Shown: positions 1 through 5,459, numbered from the stretch's first letter. The stretch is DNA of 5,564 bases from an uncultured Oscillospiraceae bacterium (GCA_900549675.1 URPG01000151.1:1-5564), one strand, 5' to 3'. Notes: a model not told the origin generated them from the letters alone. Numbers and translations: made by a program.

Positions 1-20
1 ATTAAAATAGCGTAAATCAT
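1..20 (-). CDS. 5' end of an unidentified gene leaving the window
   Basis: A minus-strand ATG at 20-18 begins an open frame reading M-I-Y-A-I-L before the window ends. It is preceded by a GAGGTGA-type ribosome binding site (about 30-24) and, further upstream, by an extended -10 promoter with a palindromic operator at 65-101. The promoter, RBS and start line up in the same direction, which is the only reason for calling a gene here. The product cannot be named from six codons; the hydrophobic start would suit a membrane protein or signal sequence, but that is speculation. Confidence 0.35.
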
Positions 21-64
21 ATTCACCTCGAAAGATTAAAAATTAAGTGTATTATTCTGTTTTT

Positions 65-101
65 AGTATAACACTATCAGTGCAATATTGATAGTGCTAT
101 A
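65..101 (-). promoter_or_regulatory. Minus-strand promoter overlapped by a 13-bp palindromic operator
   Basis: On the minus strand an extended -10 element, TG-T-TATACT, lies at about 73-65; no good -35 box is visible. The promoter is overlapped by an inverted repeat with arms TATAACACTATCA (67-79) and TGATAGTGCTATA (89-101). There is one mismatched pair and a 9-nt spacer. The core CTATCA...TGATAG resembles the half-sites bound by TetR-type repressors, although the spacer is longer than in classical tetO. It probably controls the gene that starts at position 20. The regulator is not in the window. Confidence 0.45.
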
Positions 102-342
102 AAGTGTCTGCATGCCGATAGAATTCACAATTCTTTTATAATTCTTATATACGGTTGACGGTGCCGTGTATCGCCCTATCTTATTAATAAATATAGCGCA
201 TGTATCTTGCCAAGTTCAATTTGATTTTGTTATACTTGGTTAGCTTTTAACTGATATTCGGTTGGCTTGGCTTTCTATGTGCTTTAAAGTTTGCATGACA
301 GAGAACGAGGACACAGGCATAAGTGAGCGTAAATTATCATTT
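102..342. other. Intergenic stretch with no recognisable gene
   Basis: AT-rich sequence with stops in all frames. The only structures seen are a short palindrome ACGG-TG-CCGT at 158-167 and a possible plus-strand promoter overlapping it (TTGACG 155-160, 16-bp spacer, TATCTT 177-182), with no gene visible downstream. The lower-coordinate end of the adjacent transposase remnant may continue here, beyond recognition. Confidence 0.4.
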
Positions 343-834
343 TTAGTAGGTAAAAGCGTATAATGATTGCCACCGCGGGATGTCACTCGCTATGTATTGA
401 AACAAACGAAGTTCAGGGTAGCCGTCAAGCAACAACTTCTACACCCACCTGAATTTGTTCGGCAGTATGGTTTATCTTTTCATAGGGTTTTGTGTGATAT
501 TTTTTGTTTTGGTTCTAGGAACAATTTAAACCTCCTATAACACGGAACAGGCTTTCTGGACATTACTAATAACCTCGTTTTCGCAGTCGGCGCCAAAATT
601 CAATCCCATTAAGGTCTGCGCTTTTTAGCATATTACGGATGAGTTTCAATTTTTCTGTATGTTGGTGTAGATGACTGTGAGGTTTACATGAATGACAGAT
701 TAGTGATTTTATGCTGTCATCATATCTTGTTTTCTAAAAGTAACGATTCTATTGTATTTTTGACTGACTCCATATTTTTGCGGGTATTTCATTAGTGATT
801 CTCTATACTACGTATCTTGTGTCACACGCGCCAT
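343..834 (-). pseudogene. Decayed IS3/IS481-type DDE transposase, N-terminal half
   Basis: No intact frame exists, but stitching minus-strand frames recovers a transposase of the helix-turn-helix plus rve integrase-core type. Order from the ATG at 834: MARVTQDT, an in-frame TAG, YRESLMKYPQKYGVSQKYN, a frame change, YF, a TAG where Trp is expected, KTRYDDSIKSL, PHSHLHQHTEKLKLIRNML, and FWRRLRKRGY followed by tandem stops. Then come PESLFRV, KPYEKINHTAEQIQVGVEVV, and in another frame YPELRLFQYIASDIPRW, ending at 343. The pattern is remembered from clostridial transposases, not from a search. The expected catalytic Asp of the QVDV motif is Gly here (codon 445-443). The TDNG and Glu motifs of the C-terminal half are not found. 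The product cannot be functional. Confidence 0.75.
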
Positions 835-911
835 TCTATCTTTATTTTTTTTATTTGTCCAACATCTATTGTATTCCTACCGTTACAGGTTTACGGTTTA
901 AATACAGTTTG

Positions 912-940
912 TTGACTGATCTTCTTATCAATGTTATAGT
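912..940 (+). promoter_or_regulatory. Promoter of the CsoR-family gene
   Basis: TTGACT at 912-917 and TATAGT at 935-940 are separated by exactly 17 bp, each one base from the sigma-A consensus. The predicted transcription start is near 947, which falls at the start of the degenerate CsoR box at 945-960. Confidence 0.75.
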
Positions 941-944
941 ATGA

Positions 945-960
945 ATAACCATATGGGTGT
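945..960. promoter_or_regulatory. Degenerate CsoR-type operator at the repressor's own promoter
   Basis: ATAACCATATGGGTGT matches 12 of 16 positions of the perfect box found upstream of the ATPase (1308-1323). It keeps the CC...GGG half-sites around an AT centre. It lies just after the -10 element and over the predicted start site, where bound repressor would block transcription, so weak autoregulation is inferred. Confidence 0.5.
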
Positions 961-967
961 AAGGAGG
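961..967 (+). promoter_or_regulatory. Ribosome binding site of the CsoR-family gene
   Basis: AAGGAGG, followed by 7 nt and then the ATG at 975. It is a near-perfect match to the anti-Shine-Dalgarno sequence and fixes the start. Confidence 0.85.
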
Positions 968-974
968 TCCTGTT

Positions 975-1250
975 ATGCGTCAATGTATGGACTGTGAGAA
1001 TCTACACAGACGATTAAATAAAATTATGGGACAAATAAAGGCCATTGATAAAATGGTTGAGGAAGATGTCCCCTGTGAAGATGTCCTGATTCAAATCAAC
1101 GCAGCTAAAAATGCTCTGCACAAGGTAGGGCAGGTGGTACTGGAAGGTCACTTAAACCACTGTGTTCGGGAAGGGATTGAACACGGTGATGCAGACAAAA
1201 CCATCGCGGACTTTGCAAAGGCAGTGGAACATTTTTCAAGAATGAGTTAA
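975..1250 (+). CDS. csoR: CsoR/RcnR-family metal-sensing transcriptional repressor
   Basis: A 91-residue all-helical DNA-binding repressor of the CsoR/RcnR/FrmR (DUF156) family, of normal family length. The family binds G-tract operators as a tetramer and lets go on binding its ligand. The family N-terminal helix is visible (LHRRLNKIMGQIKAI, residues 10-24). The ligand positions are Cys34, His59 and Cys63, in the spacing C-x24-H-x3-C. That is the Cys-His-Cys set of Cu(I)-sensing CsoR, unlike RcnR (His at the last position), FrmR or the persulfide sensor CstR. An extra Cys4-x-x-Cys7 pair sits at the N-terminus. The gene has its own promoter, RBS and terminator, and lies just upstream of the metal ATPase it presumably controls; matching operator boxes occur at both promoters. 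The family is sure. Cu(I) as the ligand is inference from the residue pattern, so the symbol is provisional. Confidence 0.9.
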   Translation: MRQCMDCENLHRRLNKIMGQIKAIDKMVEEDVPCEDVLIQINAAKNALHKVGQVVLEGHLNHCVREGIEHGDADKTIADFAKAVEHFSRMS

Positions 1251-1255
1251 CTTAC

Positions 1256-1296
1256 AAAAAAAGAGAGGTTGTTTTCATTGCAACCTCTCTTTTTTT
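1256..1296 (+). terminator. Intrinsic terminator after the CsoR-family gene
   Basis: A perfect 16-bp inverted repeat (1256-1271 with 1281-1296) and a 9-nt loop. The base of the stem is A7/T7, so the right arm ends in the U-tract; the core pairs GAGAGGTTG with CAACCTCTC. It starts 5 nt after the stop codon. It separates the repressor transcript from the ATPase, whose -35 box begins one base after it. With A and T tracts on both sides it could also act in reverse. Confidence 0.9.
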
Positions 1297-1297
1297 A

Positions 1298-1326
1298 TTG
1301 ACAAATTATACCCATGGGGGTATATT
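1298..1326 (+). promoter_or_regulatory. Strong promoter of the metal ATPase gene
   Basis: TTGACA at 1298-1303 is a perfect -35 box and TATATT at 1321-1326 a near-perfect -10, separated by 17 bp. The predicted start is near 1333. One operator box fills the spacer and another covers the start site, so this strong promoter should be silent until the repressor leaves. Confidence 0.85.
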
Positions 1327-1350
1327 ATACTTATACCCCCATGGGTATAA
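1306..1350. promoter_or_regulatory. Double CsoR-type operator forming a perfect 19-bp inverted repeat
   Basis: The left arm, TTATACCCATGGGGGTATA (1306-1324), is the exact reverse complement of the right arm (1332-1350), with 7 nt between. Each arm contains a 16-bp box, ATACCCATGGGGGTAT (1308-1323) and its mirror ATACCCCCATGGGTAT (1333-1348). This is the ACCC...GGGGGT pattern of CsoR operators. The box centres are 25 bp apart. The left box covers the spacer and -10 element, the right box the start site and early leader. Because transcription should begin near 1333, the whole hairpin would not be transcribed from this promoter, so a DNA-level operator is the better reading. Confidence 0.85.
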
Positions 1351-1352
1351 GA

Positions 1353-1358
1353 GAGGAG
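1353..1358 (+). promoter_or_regulatory. Ribosome binding site that selects the TTG start of the ATPase
   Basis: GAGGAG lies 8 nt before the TTG at 1367. No RBS precedes the in-frame TTG at 1298, which is actually the -35 box. The frame between 1298 and 1367 is open only by chance, across promoter and operator. Confidence 0.8.
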
Positions 1359-1366
1359 TGTGTACC

Positions 1367-3226
1367 TTGATAAGTTTTCTGAAAGAGGAAGAAAAACGAA
1401 CCATCTTTTTTCTCATTGTTTGTTTACCAGCACTGATTCTTAGCTTTATTCATGTGAATAGTTTGCCTTTTGACCCTGCATGGATTGCTATTGTTCTCTG
1501 CGGTATCCCCATTGTAAAGGGAGCTGTTGTAGGGCTGGTTACGGAATTTGATATTAAAGCGGATGTTCTTGTTTCCATCGCGCTTATTGCCTCTGTCGTC
1601 ATCGGGGAAATATTTGCCGCAGGAGAGATAGCCTTTATTATGGCTTTGGGTGCTTATTTGGAGGAGCGTACAGTTGCCAAGGCACGGACCGGAATCGAAA
1701 AGCTGGTACATTTGACACCTGCGACAGCAAGAGTGGTGAGGGATAATCAAGAGTCTATCATCCCTGCGGAAGAAGTGCGGCGGGGAGATTTCTTACGTGT
1801 ACTGGCAGGCGAAACTATCGCCGTAGATGGCATCATAGTGAAGGGGCAAACCTCCATCAATCAATCTGTTATGACGGGAGAACCTCTGCCTGTAGATAAA
1901 TCCGAGGGCGATGAAGTATTTAGTGGTACCGTCAATCAATTTGGTACCTTTGATATGGTGGCGCAAAAGGTTGGCGCGGACAGTTCTCTCCAGCGCATGA
2001 TTCGTTTGGTAGAATCCGCCGATGCAGGAAAAGCCCAAATTGTCGGGATTGCTGACCGCTGGGCAACATGGATTGTTGTAATTGCTCTTTTAGCGGCGGT
2101 AATTACATGGTTTTCCACCCATGAAATCATCCGTTCCGTAACCATTTTGGTTGTGTTTTGTCCCTGTGCACTGGTACTGGCAACTCCTACCGCCATCATG
2201 GCCGGAATCGGAAATGCCACGAAATTTGGCATCCTGATTCGTGAGGGCGACGCATTGGAGCGTCTGGCACAGGTTAAGCAAATAGCCTTTGACAAAACCG
2301 GTACGCTTACCTATGGCAAGCCTGCGGTTGCCGCTATCCACAACATTTCTCCTGACATAGATGAGGCTGAATTGCTCAAATTGGCGGCTTCGGCAGAACT
2401 GCGCTCGGAACACCCTTTGGGCAAAGCAATTGTAGAGGAATACAAACGGCGTTTCAAAATCCAGCCACCGCAGCCCGAGAATTTCACACTTTTGGCAGGG
2501 CGTGGTGTAGCCGCACAATTGAAAAACGTGAGCATTCTTGCCGGGAATGAATTGCTTTTGACAGAGCATGATATTGAACTGCCCGAAACAATCCTGTCTG
2601 CCGCAAAGCAGGCAAAGTTGAAAGGAAGTACGGTTATTTATCTGGCAAAGAATAAGCGGGCCGTTGGAATAATTGCCTTGTCGGATACGCTGCGTCCTGA
2701 TGCCCCGCAGACCATATCCGCTATTCATAAAACCGGAATAAAGACCGTATTACTGACTGGAGATGCCCCTCAGGCGGCATATTATATGGCACAAATTGCG
2801 AATATTAAGGACATACAGGCCGAATGTCTGCCGGAAACCAAACTGCAAAAGATTCATGATTATCAGCAAGCCGGTGAGCCGGTCTGCATGGTTGGTGATG
2901 GTATCAATGATGCTCCGGCTCTAAAAGCAGCACATGTAAGCATTGCCATGGGTGGAATCGGAAGTGATATTGCCATTGATGCTGCCGACATTGCACTTGT
3001 GGGAGATGATATCAAGGAAATCCCCCATCTTTTACAACTATCAAAGAAAACGATGAAAACCATCAAAATCAACCTTATCGCTTCTATGACACTGAATTTT
3101 ATTGCAATTACGTTGGCCATCACCGGTATTTTAAATCCGGTATTCGGTGCACTGGTACATAATTTAGGTTCTGTGGCTGTTATTATTAACTCTTCATTAC
3201 TGTTAAATTGGAGAAAAACACCATAA
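1367..3226 (+). CDS. P1B-type heavy-metal-transporting ATPase (metal efflux)
   Basis: A 619-residue inner-membrane pump that would use ATP hydrolysis to move a soft or transition metal out of the cell. In order: N-terminal membrane helices (about residues 12-105), actuator domain with TGEP (170-173, the TGE dephosphorylation loop), metal-site helix CPCALVLATP (from Cys265), phosphorylated DKTGTLT (Asp309), the P1B-specific SEHPLG (His349-Pro350), the TGD hinge motif, GDGINDAPAL (510-519), and two C-terminal helices. There is no N-terminal HMA metal-binding domain, which accounts for the short length. The last helix carries His598-Asn599 then GS and NSS. That is neither the M-x2-SS of Cu(I) pumps nor the D-x-G of Zn/Cd/Pb pumps. 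The TTG at 1367 is chosen as start because of the RBS at 1353 and because the promoter and operator lie upstream. The CsoR context suggests Cu(I), but Zn, Cd or another metal remains possible. All catalytic motifs are intact. Confidence 0.93.
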   Translation: MISFLKEEEKRTIFFLIVCLPALILSFIHVNSLPFDPAWIAIVLCGIPIVKGAVVGLVTEFDIKADVLVSIALIASVVIGEIFAAGEIAFIMALGAYLEERTVAKARTGIEKLVHLTPATARVVRDNQESIIPAEEVRRGDFLRVLAGETIAVDGIIVKGQTSINQSVMTGEPLPVDKSEGDEVFSGTVNQFGTFDMVAQKVGADSSLQRMIRLVESADAGKAQIVGIADRWATWIVVIALLAAVITWFSTHEIIRSVTILVVFCPCALVLATPTAIMAGIGNATKFGILIREGDALERLAQVKQIAFDKTGTLTYGKPAVAAIHNISPDIDEAELLKLAASAELRSEHPLGKAIVEEYKRRFKIQPPQPENFTLLAGRGVAAQLKNVSILAGNELLLTEHDIELPETILSAAKQAKLKGSTVIYLAKNKRAVGIIALSDTLRPDAPQTISAIHKTGIKTVLLTGDAPQAAYYMAQIANIKDIQAECLPETKLQKIHDYQQAGEPVCMVGDGINDAPALKAAHVSIAMGGIGSDIAIDAADIALVGDDIKEIPHLLQLSKKTMKTIKINLIASMTLNFIAITLAITGILNPVFGALVHNLGSVAVIINSSLLLNWRKTP

Positions 3227-3548
3227 AAAATTATTGTCATTCATTCTGTTTATTCTTCCTAAAGCCCAGATGCCTAGGGGAGGTCCGGTCTATCAAAAAA
3301 GAGAGTAACCGTTAGAATCTCTATGTCTACGTTAGGAGTGTTACGGATCACTATTTTTTGAAATTGCTCTAGGGATATTAAAGGATAATCTGCAAGATAT
3401 AAAAATTAAAATCAGTAAGAAGAGGTTACTTCGGTCCTGTATCTTATAAATTTGATAAAGCATTGAATCATCAAATAAAGGTATGTAGAAAAATAGAAAA
3501 CCGTTCAATATATGAACTCTATCCAAAGATAAAGTCGTATCATCAAAA
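3227..3548. other. Stretch without an intact gene, between the ATPase and the kinase remnant
   Basis: No convincing gene or strong terminator follows the ATPase stop. On the plus strand a run reading MSTLGVLRITIF (about 3322-3357) continues in another frame as FEIALGILKDNLQDIKIKIS, which looks like a frameshifted coding scrap of unknown kind. Longer frames here (plus 3463-3651, minus 3341-3526) lack ribosome binding sites and family motifs, and I do not regard them as genes. Confidence 0.4.
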
Positions 3549-3940
3549 TCAATTTTTTCGTTTCATAATATTTGTCTTTGTCCCAGAAAATTCACTCGAA
3601 AATATGCGGGAAATTATCGAGAGGATTCCTTTACCGTTGTCATTATTATAATTTGAGCTTGCTGTTCATTCTTAAAATTACACAGCGACATTTTTTCACC
3701 AGCACAGTGGGTAATCATATTCTGTATTAGCTTATTGAGAGTTTGGGTGTAAGCGTTTGCATCTATGCACATGAAAGATTCTGTTTCAGGTATATTAAGT
3801 TTATAAACAACATGGTTGCTTTCTAAAAAAGTATCCAATGGGTTGCTGTATAGGGAAAATTTCATCCTAATTAAAGAGCTCGAAGTGGAAAACCTGTTCT
3901 CCGGAATCGGACTGAACTCACCCAATATATCCGACCACAA
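3549..3940 (-). pseudogene. Frameshifted remnant of a sensor histidine kinase (ATP-binding domain)
   Basis: The minus-strand frame entering at 3940 includes SNPLDTFLESNHVVYKLNIPE, then DANAYTQTLNKLIQNMITH, then KNEQQAQIII. This is the layout of a HATPase_c domain, with the N-box in LNKLIQNMITH. The frame should continue into the G1 box DNGKGI. That motif is present (3641-3624), but in a frame reached only by a one-base loss (or two-base gain) at about 3642-3652. After it comes RIFSSEFSGTKTN, resembling the usual IFERFYRG segment, and then a stop at 3551-3549. The sensor domain, a clear phospho-acceptor His box and the G2 box are missing. No response regulator neighbour is seen. Residues encoded above about 3870 do not look kinase-like. 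The identification is by motif only; the product would be inactive. Confidence 0.6.
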
Positions 3941-3942
3941 CC

Positions 3943-4011
3943 GTCAAGGCGTTTTAAGGACACAAAGTTAAGTCAGATAACGGCGCCCGTTTTACAGAAG
4001 TGGAAACTTAA
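3943..4011 (+). pseudogene. Possible scrap of a DDE transposase (SDNG motif)
   Basis: The plus-strand frame reads VKAF, a stop, GHKVKSDNGARFTEVET, then a stop. The S/T-D-N-G-x-x-F-T pattern is what surrounds the second catalytic Asp in rve-type transposases. Nothing on either side extends the match, so this may be a short relic of an insertion sequence or a chance resemblance. It is opposite in strand to the larger remnant at 343-834. Confidence 0.25.
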
Positions 4012-4033
4012 GATAGATAAAAAAAGTTGAAAT

Positions 4034-4085
4034 TTAACATGAAAAGAATATATGTCTCATTAAGAGCATTAACCTATCACTCCTT
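4034..4085 (-). pseudogene. Orphan ribosome binding site and truncated gene start
   Basis: On the minus strand AAAGGAGTGAT (about 4087-4077) stands 8 nt before an ATG at 4069. The frame reads MLLMRHIFFSC and stops at 4036-4034. The Shine-Dalgarno match is too good to ignore, but 11 codons are unlikely to be a gene. It may be the start of a gene whose body was lost, or the leader of the adjacent kinase remnant. Confidence 0.25.
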
Positions 4086-4125
4086 TGATATAAATTCAAA
4101 ATAATTAGTGTGTTTTCTTTTATGT

Positions 4126-4590
4126 TTATAATTCTTTATGGAATTTCTTCATTAAATGGTAACATAAATAATGTCCGTTTTCTGTTTTAATTCTATGATA
4201 TTCTATGGGAACATAGCCTCGGTGAACATACATCTCATATGCGGGAAGGGATGCATCCAAACGTATCTCTGTGTAGTCATTAAAAATCATTTTTTCCAGT
4301 TCATTCATCATAGCCGTTCCATATCCCTGCTTTTGATATTGTGGGAGAACAAACAGTCTTTTTATTTCGTTTCTAACGATACTCCCAGTTCCAACAATTT
4401 TATTATTGTTTTGAATTAAATAAATTTCGCCATGAATGATTGCTGTTTTAATTGCATCATCAGAATGGTGCGCAATAAAGAAATCTACTGCACCTTTGGG
4501 ATAATAATAGGGATATATGGTTTGTATTGTGTTTTCAATAATCAACCTTGTTATATCGAAATGTTGATCAAATGCCTTTATCAGTTTCAT
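4126..4590 (-). CDS. GNAT-family N-acetyltransferase
   Basis: A complete 154-residue protein of the GNAT superfamily, cytosolic enzymes that move an acetyl group from acetyl-CoA to an amine. The diagnostic motif A is clear: IKRLFVLPQYQKQGYGTAMM, residues 76-95, with the acetyl-CoA pyrophosphate loop Q86-x-x-G89-x-G91. A C-terminal tail with LDASLPAYEMYVHRGY matches motif B of the family (end of the domain, A-x-x-x-Y-x-x-x-G-Y/F). The length is typical for a single-domain GNAT. The ATG at 4590 is supported by GGAGGT 5 nt upstream and a promoter at 4627-4655. The substrate cannot be told; small GNATs of this type act on metabolites, antibiotics or protein N-termini. It is transcribed alone on the minus strand, and no terminator is obvious after it. 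Confidence 0.9.
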   Translation of the reverse strand: MKLIKAFDQHFDITRLIIENTIQTIYPYYYPKGAVDFFIAHHSDDAIKTAIIHGEIYLIQNNNKIVGTGSIVRNEIKRLFVLPQYQKQGYGTAMMNELEKMIFNDYTEIRLDASLPAYEMYVHRGYVPIEYHRIKTENGHYLCYHLMKKFHKEL

Positions 4591-4626
4591 TAGGTACCTC
4601 CAATATAAGTAGTGTGTATTTTCTTG

Positions 4627-4655
4627 ATTCTAGCACAAATAAAATAAAAAGTCAT
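4627..4655 (-). promoter_or_regulatory. Promoter of the GNAT gene
   Basis: On the minus strand an extended -10, TG-C-TAGAAT, has its hexamer at 4632-4627. A -35-like ATGACT lies at 4655-4650 with a 17-bp spacer. The -35 sits inside the downstream arm of the terminator at 4648-4685, so one sequence ends the upstream transcript and starts the next. Confidence 0.55.
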
Positions 4656-4685
4656 GTATGTGTTTAAATCACCATACATGACTTT
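4641..4685 (-). terminator. Intrinsic terminator upstream of the GNAT gene
   Basis: A perfect 13-bp inverted repeat, AAAGTCATGTATG (4648-4660) with CATACATGACTTT (4673-4685), and a 12-nt loop. Read on the minus strand, the stem is followed by TTTTTATTTT. It lies 12 nt after the stop codon of the 41-codon ORF and about 140 nt after the kinase-like gene, whose transcript it should end. Confidence 0.75.
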
Positions 4686-4696
4686 AATTTGTGTGA

Positions 4697-4822
4697 TTAG
4701 TCAAAATAGATGCAGAATTCGCCATTGCGCACAAAAGAAAATCGTACCCATAAAGCGTGAGTAGGGCTAATATCCGACTTTAAGCCGGTGAAATAATAAT
4801 AGAAAAGAATTTCTGTATTCAT
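4697..4822 (-). CDS. Small 41-residue ORF of unknown function
   Basis: The ATG (4822-4820) starts 2 nt after the TAG of the kinase-like gene and the frame runs to TAA at 4699-4697, just before the terminator. The sequence is rich in aromatic residues: EILFYYYFTGLKSD near the start and LWVRFSFVRNGEFCIYFD at the end. No ribosome binding site precedes it, so it would rely on translational coupling to the upstream gene. It could instead be the C-terminal relic of a longer gene whose front was lost. I do not recognise it. Its position between a stop and a terminator is the main argument for it. Confidence 0.35.
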   Translation of the reverse strand: MNTEILFYYYFTGLKSDISPTHALWVRFSFVRNGEFCIYFD

Positions 4823-4824
4823 TT

Positions 4825-5358
4825 CTATTTGGAGGATAAATAACGTGAGTATTCTTCAACAACTATTTTTGTGTTTTCAGAAATAGGTTTTGTGCCATCA
4901 ACATGTATGACAGGACACACAAGAGTTTTTGCCCATTGCTCAATTCCTGATAGAGAACGTGATGCAACAAAATCAACAAACTTTAAGTGCTGATCGTACA
5001 TATCACCGCCTTCACGGATACGTTCTCCATGCTGTTCATAAGCTCTTTGTTTTATGCGTTCGATACGAGTTTCAAGTGGCGCTGATATAAATACAGCAAA
5101 GTTATACATCGACGATATTTCCTCACCAAAATCTCCAACGACGGCAGAAAGAACAAATGAATCATATTTCTCGATATCGGCAAGCATCAAATTTAAACAG
5201 TCCTCACGTGTGCGCTCTACTGTATATGGAATTTCTGACTTTATAAAGTGATAATCTTCAATATCCATATACTTGAGATTTAAAATGCGGGCCAGTTCTC
5301 TTCCAAGAGTTGATTTTCCGCTGCCGTTGGCTCCAAAAACAATGATTCCTTTCGACAT
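4825..5358 (-). CDS. P-loop nucleotide kinase-like protein (AAA/adenylate kinase-type fold)
   Basis: A 177-residue cytosolic protein beginning with a beta strand and a textbook Walker A motif, GANGSGKST (residues 9-17), where Lys15 and Ser16 would bind ATP phosphate and magnesium. MDIEDYHF (31-38) follows at the place where small kinases of the shikimate/adenylate kinase type hold acidic substrate-site residues. A basic segment (Arg98, Arg101, Arg105, Arg113, Arg115) sits where the lid of these kinases is expected. Size and layout fit the small nucleoside/shikimate kinase-like proteins usually annotated only as AAA-family ATPase; the phosphate acceptor is unknown. The ATG at 5358 has GGAGG 7 nt upstream. 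It lies downstream of a tRNA terminator, and only a weak promoter candidate (TTCAAG, 18 bp, TAAACT) is visible in the gap. Confidence 0.85.
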   Translation of the reverse strand: MSKGIIVFGANGSGKSTLGRELARILNLKYMDIEDYHFIKSEIPYTVERTREDCLNLMLADIEKYDSFVLSAVVGDFGEEISSMYNFAVFISAPLETRIERIKQRAYEQHGERIREGGDMYDQHLKFVDFVASRSLSGIEQWAKTLVCPVIHVDGTKPISENTKIVVEEYSRYLSSK

Positions 5359-5459
5359 CCTTACACCTCCAATTTACATAAAAGTCCAAAGAACAAAAAC
5401 TACCGAAAAAATCTAGTTTATCTGCATGATAAATAAACCTTGAATCCATAATACTACTA

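Noticed and set aside
158..167. ACGG-TG-CCGT palindrome as an operator
   Set aside because: The arms are only 4 bp, do not extend, and no gene follows the possible promoter around it.
1306..1350. Leader RNA hairpin or riboswitch before the ATPase
   Set aside because: The predicted transcription start (about 1333) lies inside the repeat, so the full hairpin would not be transcribed, and the arms match CsoR operator boxes.
1424..3240. Several minus-strand open frames inside the ATPase gene
   Set aside because: They are antisense shadows of a gene with all P-type ATPase motifs intact on the plus strand.
3301..3330. Hairpin AGAGA...TCTCT after the ATPase as its terminator
   Set aside because: The stem is only 5 bp, with a loose inner part and no following T-run.
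3341..3526. Minus-strand 61-codon open frame
   Set aside because: No ribosome binding site, no family motif, and low-complexity AT-rich composition.
3463..3651. Plus-strand 62-codon open frame
   Set aside because: It has no ribosome binding site and lies antisense to the histidine kinase remnant, whose recognisable motifs are on the other strand.
5258..5449. Minus-strand 63-codon open frame overlapping the start of the kinase-like gene
   Set aside because: It overlaps in another frame and lacks a ribosome binding site; the kinase-like frame has both a strong RBS and a Walker A motif.
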